Assembly (NCBI GenBank): GCA_003150755.1
Contig: QAMT01000023.1
Coordinates: 372,001-436,000, forward strand
DNA: 64,000 nucleotides
Source of the DNA: Phascolarctobacterium sp.
GTDB lineage: Bacteria; Bacillota; Negativicutes; Acidaminococcales; Acidaminococcaceae
Direction of reading: 5' to 3'
The notes under the pieces were generated by a model. It was not told the origin of the DNA and did not search any database. It was given only the letters and a program-made list of their open reading frames with translations. Each line of letters opens with the position of its first letter. Positions within the stretch are counted from its first letter, which is position 1. This document shows, piece after piece, positions 56,795 to 64,000 of the stretch. A program made the position numbers and the translations under genes.

Positions 56795-57790
56795 TTATTT
56801 TTTAATCAAATCCTGATGTTTCTGCAAAAGTTCCAGAGTCAAGGGCTCTTTGTAAACTTTCGGGTTGGACGGTTTGTTGGCGTCGTCAACGGTTTCGCCT
56901 TCAAACAGGGCTACCGGGTAAATTTTCAAAAGCTCGGGGCGTGCGTTTTTAGCGATGCATTCAGCAATTTTTATTGCCTGTTCGTTTTCGGCAGCGTTTT
57001 TATCAACAACTGCAACAGCTTCCATCAGCATAAAGTTGCCTTCAACAGGGTCAACATAGTCAACCGGCAGGCCTTTTGCTTTATCGGCAACAGCCTGGTG
57101 GCGCAGGCCAAAACCTACTGCAACTTCGCCTGCGCGGATTTTTTTCAGCGGGCCGGAGCCGGATTTTTCAAGATGCGGCATAGCGTTGGCTTCAATCTGT
57201 TTCATGATTTCAGCGCCTTCTTCGTCGCCGTATTCGTTAAGCACTGCCTGGGTCATCAGCCATGCGGTAGAAGAACCGGTAATATCCGGTACGGAGATAT
57301 GGCCTTTATACATCGGGTCAGCCAGGTCTTTGATTGCTTTAGGCGCAGGCAGGTTGGCTTTTTTAAGCTCTTCGGTGTTTACAAACAAAGCGCCGCAGTT
57401 GCCAAGGTCAGGAATATAGAAGTTAGGATGTTCAACCAGGCATTTTGCCGGGTCTTTCAGCTCTACAAACATCGGGTGTTCTTTCTGCACGCTGTCCAGA
57501 TAGTAGCTGGTCATGTTTACAACGTTGGCTTCAATGTTTTTACCTTCGGCAGAAAGCTTGCCGCCGAGTTCGGAAGTACCGAAGGACTGAAGAATGTATT
57601 TGCCTTCAAAGCCGTTTTTATCAAGGGCGTTTTTCATGGCAACCTGCGCTTCTTCGTCGGCATTGGTGTAAATAACGGTTTGTTTGGCAGAAGCAGCTTC
57701 TTTGCTGCCGGTGCCGCCGCAGCCTGCAATACCTGCTGCCAGGCAGCCAATCATCAGGGCAGTGCTCAGTAACTTAGCAAAATTTTTCAT
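56795..57790 (-). CDS. phnS: 2-aminoethylphosphonate ABC transporter, substrate-binding lipoprotein
   Basis: A 331-residue lipoprotein (lipobox AAGIAGCGG, Cys about 24) of the PhnS/iron-type extracellular binding family. The mature part contains VIYTNADEEAQVAMKNAL (about 38-55) and GKLSAEGKNIEANVVNMTSYYLD (about 80). ATG 57790 follows AAAGGAG; the frame is open further upstream but overlaps the permease gene. The gene order permease-binding protein-phnW points to 2-aminoethylphosphonate, though iron or other small ligands are related. Its start overlaps the end of the permease gene by 17 bp. Confidence 0.9.
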   Translation of the reverse strand: MKNFAKLLSTALMIGCLAAGIAGCGGTGSKEAASAKQTVIYTNADEEAQVAMKNALDKNGFEGKYILQSFGTSELGGKLSAEGKNIEANVVNMTSYYLDSVQKEHPMFVELKDPAKCLVEHPNFYIPDLGNCGALFVNTEELKKANLPAPKAIKDLADPMYKGHISVPDITGSSTAWLMTQAVLNEYGDEEGAEIMKQIEANAMPHLEKSGSGPLKKIRAGEVAVGFGLRHQAVADKAKGLPVDYVDPVEGNFMLMEAVAVVDKNAAENEQAIKIAECIAKNARPELLKIYPVALFEGETVDDANKPSNPKVYKEPLTLELLQKHQDLIKK

Positions 57791-59456
57791 CGGGATTCTC
57801 CTTTGCTTTGAATAAATTTTTAATTTTTTTATACAGAGGGATTTCCTCCTGTTCAGCAAGCATGTCGAAGAAAGTTTTAGCCACCACGTTAGTAAAGAAA
57901 ATCAAAAGCGACAGTACAAAAACAGCGTCAAACTTTTCAAAGTACTGCAATTCTTTAATTTTGGTGGTAATAACCATCGTCCGCGCGCCTGCCAGAAAAA
58001 CAATGGCGCTGATTGTTACCATGGCATTGACGAAAAAGTAGCTCAGCATCTGGCAGATAGTTGCCCTTGAGTTGGGAATTACTACTTTAATAACCGTTTT
58101 CAGCCAGGTATCGCCCATTAAAAGGCCAGTTGTTTCCCAGCTTTCGTTCATTTTGGAAAGCGAGGATTTTATCATTAAATATGGAGTGGTAAAAAAGTGC
58201 AGGATATTGGCAATGATTAAAATGGCAAACGTGCTTTGCAGCGGCGTGCCGGAAAAGATGAAGATAAACGCAACGCCCAGCACCATGCCCGGCACGGTAT
58301 TGGTAACCATGGCGATAACGTCCATGATAATTTTGCAGTATTTATTAAGGTCCGACCTGGCGTTGACCATTGCCGCCGCGTAGCACAGCACTGTACCAAG
58401 TACCGCTGTAACTGCTGCAACAAAAAGCGAGTTAGCATAAACATCAACCAGCGAACTGTCGCTGAACACACGCTTTAAGGTATCCAGCGTAAACACCGGT
58501 TGGTACGGCCAGCTTTTTACAAACGGCACAATAAACATAATTGCAAAAACCGAAACAAACAGAAGTGTTACTGCCGCAAAAAACAGACCGAAAGCACCGT
58601 CGCGCAGGTAAGAGCGCTGTACCTCGTAGCGGCTGATTTTGTTGTAACGGAAATTGAATTGTTCCATATAGCGCAGCAGAATAACGCTGATAACGGAAGG
58701 AACCAGCATTGCCATGGCAATTACGCTGCCGCTGCCAAAGTCAGGCAGTGCGCCCATCATCTTCATGTACAGCTCAACGGCAATTACCTCGTATTCGCCG
58801 CCGATAGAAACCGGAATACCGAAATCCGTAAAGCTGAGGAAGAAAGACAGGATAAACGCCGCCATCAGGCTGCCCAAAAGCGGGCGCACACTCGTCATCC
58901 AGAAGGTGCGCAGCATGCTGTCGCCCATAATTTTGGAAACCGTGATAAAGTTCTTGTCGATGTAAAAGAAGGCGTTGTACAAAACAAGAAACGCCGGCGG
59001 CAGCGTATAAACGATATAGGAAATCAAAAGACCCCAAAAACCGTAAATCGGAAACAGCTGCTCGCCCATCAGCCTTGTAATCAGCCCCTGCTTGCCAAAG
59101 GAGTAGATAACGGCAAAGCCGTAAGTAATGGAAGGCAAAAACATCGGCATCATAATCACAAGCTGTAAGCCCTCTTTAATTTTATTGGGTATGCGCGTTA
59201 AATGCAGGCCGTAAGCCAGCATAAAGGCAATTACAACAGTAATGGCCGCCTCCAGCGCGGATATTACAAAACTGTTGCGGAAGGCCGTAAGAAACGAACC
59301 ATCCGTTAAAATTTTGCTGTAATTGGCAAGGCTTATGCCGCCGTCTGCCTGAAGCGATTTATAAGCCAGGTTGGCCAGCGGCAGCCCCAGAAAGAAGCAA
59401 AAAGCAATGCTGACAAACCAAAAGCAGAATTTCAGTTCAAAACTTTTTCTGTTCAT
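57774..59456 (-). CDS. 2-aminoethylphosphonate ABC transporter, fused permease
   Basis: A 560-residue inner-membrane permease of two BPD_transp_1 halves (about 12 membrane segments), as in PhnU-type fused permeases. Each half carries an EAA-like motif: SKIMGDSMLRTFWMTSVRPL near 190 and GLLMGDTWLKTVIKVVIPNSRA near 455. It overlaps the ATPase gene by four bases and the binding-protein gene by 17. Known homologues are annotated as putative 2-aminoethylphosphonate permease; the link to phnW supports that. Confidence 0.92.
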   Translation of the reverse strand: MNRKSFELKFCFWFVSIAFCFFLGLPLANLAYKSLQADGGISLANYSKILTDGSFLTAFRNSFVISALEAAITVVIAFMLAYGLHLTRIPNKIKEGLQLVIMMPMFLPSITYGFAVIYSFGKQGLITRLMGEQLFPIYGFWGLLISYIVYTLPPAFLVLYNAFFYIDKNFITVSKIMGDSMLRTFWMTSVRPLLGSLMAAFILSFFLSFTDFGIPVSIGGEYEVIAVELYMKMMGALPDFGSGSVIAMAMLVPSVISVILLRYMEQFNFRYNKISRYEVQRSYLRDGAFGLFFAAVTLLFVSVFAIMFIVPFVKSWPYQPVFTLDTLKRVFSDSSLVDVYANSLFVAAVTAVLGTVLCYAAAMVNARSDLNKYCKIIMDVIAMVTNTVPGMVLGVAFIFIFSGTPLQSTFAILIIANILHFFTTPYLMIKSSLSKMNESWETTGLLMGDTWLKTVIKVVIPNSRATICQMLSYFFVNAMVTISAIVFLAGARTMVITTKIKELQYFEKFDAVFVLSLLIFFTNVVAKTFFDMLAEQEEIPLYKKIKNLFKAKENPDEKFC

Positions 59457-60226
59457 CTTGCAACTCCTGCAACGGCAGCAGGCATATCGCCAAACAGGCG
59501 GAAGATATTATCGCGTTTGATGCGCAGCTGCGACAAAATGAATTTTTCTACAAACTGGGTGCGCGGTTGGGTTACGATAACGTGCGGCTGGTCATACTGG
59601 GAGATATGCCCTTCGTTGATAATCAGCACTTTATCGGATAAGGTCAGCGCTTCTTCAGGGTCATGCGTAACGATAATGGTCGTTAAATGGTACTGCTTGG
59701 CAATCAGCTGAATACGCTCCTTGATGGATTCTTTGATAACGCCGTCCAGCGCACTCAAAGGTTCGTCCAAAAGCAAAATTTTCGGTTTCATTACCAGTGT
59801 GCGTGCCAGGGCAACCCTTTGCTTCTGTCCGCCGCTGAGCTGGTCGATGCGTTTGTTCAAATGTTCTTTCAGCCCAAGCAGGTCAATAAGTTCTTTAACT
59901 TCGTCCGGTGTAGAAATGCCCGGTTTGTTGCGCAGCCCGTAAACAATGTTTTCGTAAGCATTGAGATTAGGAAACAGCGCGTAATCCTGAAACACAATGT
60001 TAAAGCCGCGGTCCTTCATCGGCACTTTGGTTAAGTCCTTGCCGTCAAAAATAATCCGGCCGCCGTCAATTTCCGTCAGCCCTAAAACGGCATTCAAAAG
60101 CGTGGTTTTGCCGCTGCCGGACGGTCCTAAAATTGAAACTATTTCGCCGTCATTAATATCCAGCGAAATGCCGTCTAAAATGACTTTGCCGTCATACGAT
60201 TTGCGGATATCCTTTAATTCCAGCAT
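59453..60226 (-). CDS. phnT: 2-aminoethylphosphonate ABC transporter, ATP-binding protein
   Basis: A 257-residue ABC ATPase. Walker A GPSGSGKTTLLN (about 35-46), Q-loop FQDYALFP (about 80), signature LSGGQKQRVALART (about 134-147), Walker B ILLDEPLSALD (about 156), and switch THDPEEAL (about 190). It lacks the C-terminal TOBE regulatory domain of the longer PhnT forms. ATG 60226 with GGAGG upstream; the frame is open further upstream but that part is not conserved. First gene of the operon, behind a 17-bp-spaced promoter. Confidence 0.93.
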   Translation of the reverse strand: MLELKDIRKSYDGKVILDGISLDINDGEIVSILGPSGSGKTTLLNAVLGLTEIDGGRIIFDGKDLTKVPMKDRGFNIVFQDYALFPNLNAYENIVYGLRNKPGISTPDEVKELIDLLGLKEHLNKRIDQLSGGQKQRVALARTLVMKPKILLLDEPLSALDGVIKESIKERIQLIAKQYHLTTIIVTHDPEEALTLSDKVLIINEGHISQYDQPHVIVTQPRTQFVEKFILSQLRIKRDNIFRLFGDMPAAVAGVAR

Positions 60227-60280
60227 TTTTTCAATCCTCCATAACGTGCTTAAAAGCATCAGATTTGCGTCTTCCCCATT

Positions 60281-60309
60281 ATTGTAACCACGCCTTCTGT
60301 CCACTGCAA
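60281..60309 (-). promoter_or_regulatory. Promoter of the phnTUSW operon
   Basis: Minus-strand TTGCAG (60304-60309), 17-bp spacer, TACAAT (60281-60286). Confidence 0.7.
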
Positions 60310-60421
60310 GCGTATTTACGTTTATTTAACTGTACTTTGCACAGGTTTTACATTACTCTGCAAAACTTCATACTGCTTTAATATGATTTTACTTAAAATC
60401 AAAGTTTTGCCGTAAAATGCC

Positions 60422-60462
60422 GCAAAAAAAAGCAGGCAGTGCTTTAAAACACTGTCTGCTTG
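60422..60462 (-). terminator. Terminator of ychF
   Basis: Minus-strand AAGCAGACAGTG / CACTGCCTGCTT stem (one mismatch), then eight T. Confidence 0.85.
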
Positions 60463-60486
60463 CTGCTGTTTACTGCAAATGTTCAA

Positions 60487-61593
60487 TTATACATTAAAAC
60501 GGAACTCTACAACGTCGCCGTCCTGCATTACGTAATCCTTGCCCTCCAGGCGGACCAGGCCTTTTTCACGCGCTGCCGCTTTGCTGCCGCACGCCACCAA
60601 ATCATCGTAAGATACAATTTCGGCACGGATAAAGCCGCGTTCAAAGTCGCTGTGGATTTTGCCTGCCGCCTGCGGTGCTTTGGTGCCCTGTTTAATCGTC
60701 CAGGCACGGCTTTCGGTTTCACCGGCGGTAAGATAGGTCATCAGTCCCAAAAGCTTAAAGCCGGCTTTTATAAGGCGGTCAAGCCCGGTTTCTTCAAGCC
60801 CTGCCATTTCTAAAAATTCTTTGGCTTCGTCATCGGGAAGTTCGGCAATTTCCGATTCCATCTTGGCGGATACAGTAATGGTTTCTGCGCCTTCTTCGGC
60901 TGCGTATTTCATAACAGCCTGCACATGCGGGTTCTTCTCCGGCTGTGCCACTTCGTCTTCAGCGACATTAGCAACATACAGCACCGGTTTCATCGTCAGC
61001 AGGTGCAGCTCGGTCAAAAATTCTTTTTCTTCATCAGTCAGCCCCAAACGGCGCGCCGGAACAGCTTCGGACAAGCCTTCCATAACTTTATCCAGCACGG
61101 CTTTTTCTACCGGCACTTTTTTATCGCCGGTTTTAAGCAATTTAACAAGGCGTTCCTGGCGTTTTTCAACGGTTTCCATATCGGCCAGGCACAGCTCGGT
61201 GTTGATGATTTCAATATCGCGCAGCGGGTCGATGCTGCCTTCCACGTGGGTAATGTTGCCGTCCTCAAAGCAGCGCACAACCTGCGCCACGGCGTCAACT
61301 TCGCGAATATGCGCCAAAAACTTGTTGCCCAGGCCCTCGCCTTTGGAGGCACCCTTAACAAGCCCTGCGATATCGACAAAGCGCATCGCCGCCGGCACAA
61401 TCTTTTTGGATTTGAACATTTCGCCCAGCACGTTTAGACGCGCGTCCGGCACATCAACAACGCCTACGTTAGGCTCAATGGTGCAGAAAGGATAATTGGC
61501 CGCCTCCGCACCGGCTTTGGTAATAGCGTTGAACAGCGTGCTTTTGCCGACGTTAGGCAGGCCGACAATACCTACTTCTAAATTTGTACTCAC
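60487..61593 (-). CDS. ychF: YchF/OLA1 redox-regulated ATPase
   Basis: A 368-residue Obg-family P-loop NTPase that prefers ATP. G1 GLPNVGKSTLFNAI (about 11-24), G3 DIAGLVKGASKGEGLGNKFL (about 74-93), the NVAEDE region in place of NKxD (about 206), and a C-terminal TGS-like domain ending DYVMQDGDVVEFRFNV. It binds ribosomes and is linked to oxidative-stress control. Full length with normal motifs. Confidence 0.97.
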   Translation of the reverse strand: MSTNLEVGIVGLPNVGKSTLFNAITKAGAEAANYPFCTIEPNVGVVDVPDARLNVLGEMFKSKKIVPAAMRFVDIAGLVKGASKGEGLGNKFLAHIREVDAVAQVVRCFEDGNITHVEGSIDPLRDIEIINTELCLADMETVEKRQERLVKLLKTGDKKVPVEKAVLDKVMEGLSEAVPARRLGLTDEEKEFLTELHLLTMKPVLYVANVAEDEVAQPEKNPHVQAVMKYAAEEGAETITVSAKMESEIAELPDDEAKEFLEMAGLEETGLDRLIKAGFKLLGLMTYLTAGETESRAWTIKQGTKAPQAAGKIHSDFERGFIRAEIVSYDDLVACGSKAAAREKGLVRLEGKDYVMQDGDVVEFRFNV

Positions 61594-61690
61594 ATCTATC
61601 GCTCCCTATGTTTACAATCTTACTATCTTATTATTTTACAATAATTAGCTGTAAAAAGCAAAAGAAAGCAGTGCAAACTGGCGTTAAAAA

Positions 61691-61716
61691 CAAAAAAGCA
61701 GCCCGAAGGCTGCCGC
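61691..61716 (-). terminator. Terminator of the phosphonate transporter operon
   Basis: Minus-strand GCAGCC-N4-GGCTGC followed by TTTTTTG. Confidence 0.8.
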
Positions 61717-61724
61717 AAAACAAC

Positions 61725-62558
61725 TCAACGCAATTTATTTTTAATGAAAATGAACACTCTTTCAATGGTATAGGCAAAAGCAAATACCAGAAGAATAGCA
61801 ACACCGGCCGTTCCATATTCATAGCCCTGAATACTGCGGGAGATGATAAAGCCGATGCCGCCTGCGCCAATCATGCCCAAAATAGCACATTCGGAAAAAT
61901 TGATTTCAAAGCGCATGGCAATCCACGCCACAAGCTGCGATAACGCCGCCGGCAGCACTGCGTTAAAAAATACGCCGATTCTGCCGACGCCGGTCGCCTG
62001 CAAAGCTTCAATAGTTTCTGCCGGTATGCTTTCAAAACTTTGGGCAAAGGCACGGGTAAAAAATGCCGTTGTATGCACGCACAAACCTGCAATACCGGCA
62101 GCAGGCCCCATACCCAGGCAGACCATCATCAAAAGTACCCACACAGGCGTGGGCACCGCGCGCAGAAACGTAAACCACGACTGCACCAGTATGGCAAACC
62201 AGCGCACGCCAAAAACATTTTCTGCCGCAAACATGCCAAAAAACAAGCCCAGCACAACACTGTAAATGGTAGAAAGCACGGTTATGCAGATGGTTTCCCA
62301 CATTGCCTGCGCAATTAAATCCATAAATTTAAAATCAAACTGTATCAGGCGGTAAAATACTGCGCCGATATCGGGCACACGCCCTAAAATTTTTACCCAG
62401 TCAATATCAAGATAAACCAGGCTTATAAGGCTTAGCAGCAAAGTACCTGCCATAAAAAACGGTATAGACTTGTTTTTATCAAGGCAATCCGTTTTAATTT
62501 TTTTATTGAAGCCATAGCGGATAATTACTGACGGCATATTAGCTGCGTTATCCCTCAT
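61725..62558 (-). CDS. phnE: Phosphonate ABC transporter permease (PhnE), second copy
   Basis: A 277-residue permease of the PhnE family with about six membrane segments. The EAA-like loop ALQATGVGRIGVFFNAVLPAAL (about 187-208) is typical. The extreme N-terminus is a short cytosolic stretch. Its ATG overlaps the stop of the first phnE (ATGA), so the two permeases are probably made equally and form a heterodimer. Last gene before the terminator. Confidence 0.92.
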   Translation of the reverse strand: MRDNAANMPSVIIRYGFNKKIKTDCLDKNKSIPFFMAGTLLLSLISLVYLDIDWVKILGRVPDIGAVFYRLIQFDFKFMDLIAQAMWETICITVLSTIYSVVLGLFFGMFAAENVFGVRWFAILVQSWFTFLRAVPTPVWVLLMMVCLGMGPAAGIAGLCVHTTAFFTRAFAQSFESIPAETIEALQATGVGRIGVFFNAVLPAALSQLVAWIAMRFEINFSECAILGMIGAGGIGFIISRSIQGYEYGTAGVAILLVFAFAYTIERVFIFIKNKLR

Positions 62559-63355
62559 CTTTCCAGTTCCTTTCTGAGCATACCGGTAATCCTGTCAACA
62601 ACAATTACCACTGCCGCGATAATAAGTATAATACTGAAGGCCATATGGTAATTGAAAGATTTGATATAAGAAAACAGCACCATGCCGACACCGCCGCCGC
62701 CAACCATACCGACAATAGTAGACGCCCTGACATTAACTTCAAGGCAGTACAAAAACCAGGCTAAAAAGCCGCTGATGCAGCTTGGCAGAATGCCGTGCGC
62801 AACGCGCTGCCAGAAACCCGCGCCGACAGCCTGCAAGCTTTCGAGGCAGTCAACGGAAATATCTTCCATTGTTTCGGTAAAGGCCCTGACCATAAAGGCA
62901 AAGCTGGTAATCAGCAAAGCAAAAAAGCCTACGCCGGTGCCGATGCCCAGCGACGAAAAAAGGATAAACGCCCAGACCAGCGCCGGTATATTGCGTAAAA
63001 AAGTGGCAAAACCGCGCACTATTTTAGCCATTTTAGGAAACGGCGACACCAGTTCACTTGCAAAGAGCGCCGTAAAAAAAGCTAAAATACCGGCAATAGT
63101 TGTAGAAGAAATAGCCATGGCAACCGTAACCAGTACACTGTCGGTAATAATTGCCAGCCTGCTGCCGGTGGGGATTTCCGGAGGAAAAAAATCTTCCTCC
63201 AGAAAAATCCAGAACTGGTCCAGGTTACTGATAACGCTGAAAGGCGAAAACTCTGCAAAATAACTGCAAATTGCAAATAAAACGGCAACTACGGCAAAAA
63301 AGATGTCATAAACCCTTTTTTCAGCAGGCGACATAATTGAAATGCTGCGTTTCAT
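62555..63355 (-). CDS. phnE: Phosphonate ABC transporter permease (PhnE), first copy
   Basis: A 266-residue PhnE-type permease with about six membrane segments. The LESLQAVGAGFWQRVAHGILPSCI loop (about 172-195) is the EAA-like motif that contacts PhnC. ATG 63355 has better spacing to GGAGGGG than the TTG and ATG codons upstream. It overlaps the phnC end by 35 bp. Together with the second PhnE and PhnC it forms the membrane part of a phosphonate or phosphite importer. PhnD would lie outside the window. Confidence 0.92.
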   Translation of the reverse strand: MKRSISIMSPAEKRVYDIFFAVVAVLFAICSYFAEFSPFSVISNLDQFWIFLEEDFFPPEIPTGSRLAIITDSVLVTVAMAISSTTIAGILAFFTALFASELVSPFPKMAKIVRGFATFLRNIPALVWAFILFSSLGIGTGVGFFALLITSFAFMVRAFTETMEDISVDCLESLQAVGAGFWQRVAHGILPSCISGFLAWFLYCLEVNVRASTIVGMVGGGGVGMVLFSYIKSFNYHMAFSIILIIAAVVIVVDRITGMLRKELER

Positions 63356-64000
63356 CATCTGCCCCTCCAATTAAATTAGCCTTGCTTGTGCCGTAAATCT
63401 TTTCAACAATTTCATCGGTAAGCTCATCGGGCCTGCCGTCAAACACGATAGTGCCTTTGGAAAGGCCGATAATACGGGTGGAATATTTTTTAGCGGTTTC
63501 CAGCTGATGTAAATTAACAATACAGGTAATGTGTCTGGTTTTAACAAGTCCTGCCAGAATATCCATAATATTTTTGGCACTGGAAGGGTCAAGCGATGCA
63601 ATCGGCTCATCTGCCAGAAGGATTTTAGGTTTTTGCATAATTGCCCGGGCAATACCGACGCGCTGCTTCTGCCCGCCGGATAAATCGGAGGCGCGGTTGT
63701 AGCAAAACGCACCCAGCCCCATTTCTTCCAGCAGCCTGATGGCACGCAGTTTCTCATCCTCCGGGTAAATACCCAAAATGCCCTTAATGCCATCCAGATA
63801 ACCGAGGTAACCGTGCAGCACATTTTGCAGAACCGAAAGGCGGTACACAAGGTTATAATTCTGGAAAATCATGCCAACCTTGCGGCGCACGGCACGCAGC
63901 TTTTTGCCGCCGATATGCGTAATATCTTCGCCGTCTAAAATAATCGTCCCATCAGACACATCTATAAGGCGGTTGATAGTACGCAAAAGCGTACTTTTGC
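63321..64000 (-). CDS. phnC: Phosphonate ABC transporter ATP-binding protein, 5' end cut by the window
   Basis: The 3' 226 codons of a PhnC ATPase; the gene continues past base 64000. The first visible residues are KSTLLRTINRL, the end of Walker A. Then follow FQNYNLVYRLSV (Q-loop), SDLSGGQKQRVGIARAI (signature), ILLADEPIASLD (Walker B) and NLHQLE (switch). The sequence after the switch is the family-typical GTIVFDGRPDELTDEIVEKIYG. Together with the two PhnE permeases it makes a PhnCE(E) importer. Confidence 0.95.
   Translation of the reverse strand, partial: KSTLLRTINRLIDVSDGTIILDGEDITHIGGKKLRAVRRKVGMIFQNYNLVYRLSVLQNVLHGYLGYLDGIKGILGIYPEDEKLRAIRLLEEMGLGAFCYNRASDLSGGQKQRVGIARAIMQKPKILLADEPIASLDPSSAKNIMDILAGLVKTRHITCIVNLHQLETAKKYSTRIIGLSKGTIVFDGRPDELTDEIVEKIYGTSKANLIGGADDETQHFNYVAC

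Noticed and set aside
1..64000. CRISPR arrays, IS elements, prophage or integron
   Set aside because: No regular direct repeats, transposase, integrase or phage structural genes were seen on either strand.

Overview
The window (64 kb, both ends cut inside ordinary chromosome) reads like a Gram-negative-walled Firmicute of the class Negativicutes. It has an SLH-domain porin, an autotransporter with a C-terminal beta-barrel and several lipoproteins, alongside Firmicutes-style features: strong Shine-Dalgarno sites, a T-box leader, a BofA homologue and a Hol_Tox-type peptide. An Acidaminococcaceae member such as Phascolarctobacterium is my best guess from gene content; no rRNA is present to prove it.

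Layout. 0-10 kb: YigZ, a CPA2 antiporter, the leuCDB operon behind a Leu T-box (specifier CUC), xpt, and an SLH porin with a long structured leader and an adjacent LysR gene. 10-15 kb: MFS/flavodoxin operon, a TetR-esterase divergent pair and an aminotransferase. 15-17.6 kb: an AT-rich restriction island (PmeII-like endonuclease, HTH-fused C5 methyltransferase, Vsr). 17.7-24 kb: two metallophosphoesterases, an AdhR-like MerR, a LysR and two aldo/keto reductases. 23.8-30.6 kb: a CopA-CopZ fusion with a divergent HxlR, a candidate type I toxin-antitoxin locus, an AraC regulator, and an HMA chaperone with a Zn/Cd-type ATPase. 30.6-40.3 kb: Tat-exported DUF362, MerR, LysR, an electron-transfer-like operon (NapH-like Fe-S protein, Cys-rich peptide, flavodoxin lipoprotein), ADH/AKR, LysR, TatAC and a DUF362 relic. 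40.3-47.5 kb: housekeeping genes (bofA-like, recR, ybaB, dnaX, SRP RNA, tRNA-Ser), Usp, hydE and a ClC transporter. 47.5-55.5 kb: FMN reductase/HxlR, M24 peptidase, TrmB-lysA, autotransporter. 55.6-64 kb: 2-aminoethylphosphonate uptake and transamination (phnTUSW), ychF and a PhnCEE phosphonate transporter cut by the window end.

The strongest new signals are three. First, a compact type I toxin-antitoxin locus at 26977-27280 has a 25-residue hydrophobic toxin, an SD-masking hairpin and a near-consensus antisense promoter. Second, at least eight promoters have a 19-bp spacer and a central dyad, the hallmark of MerR-family activation; they precede the MFS/flavodoxin, both metallophosphoesterase, DUF362, MerR, Fe-S/flavodoxin, tatAC and DUF362-relic units, which suggests one or two local MerR regulons linking redox proteins with Tat export. 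Third, the operon at 33.6-35.3 kb looks like an uncharacterised route carrying electrons across the membrane to a lipid-anchored flavodoxin.
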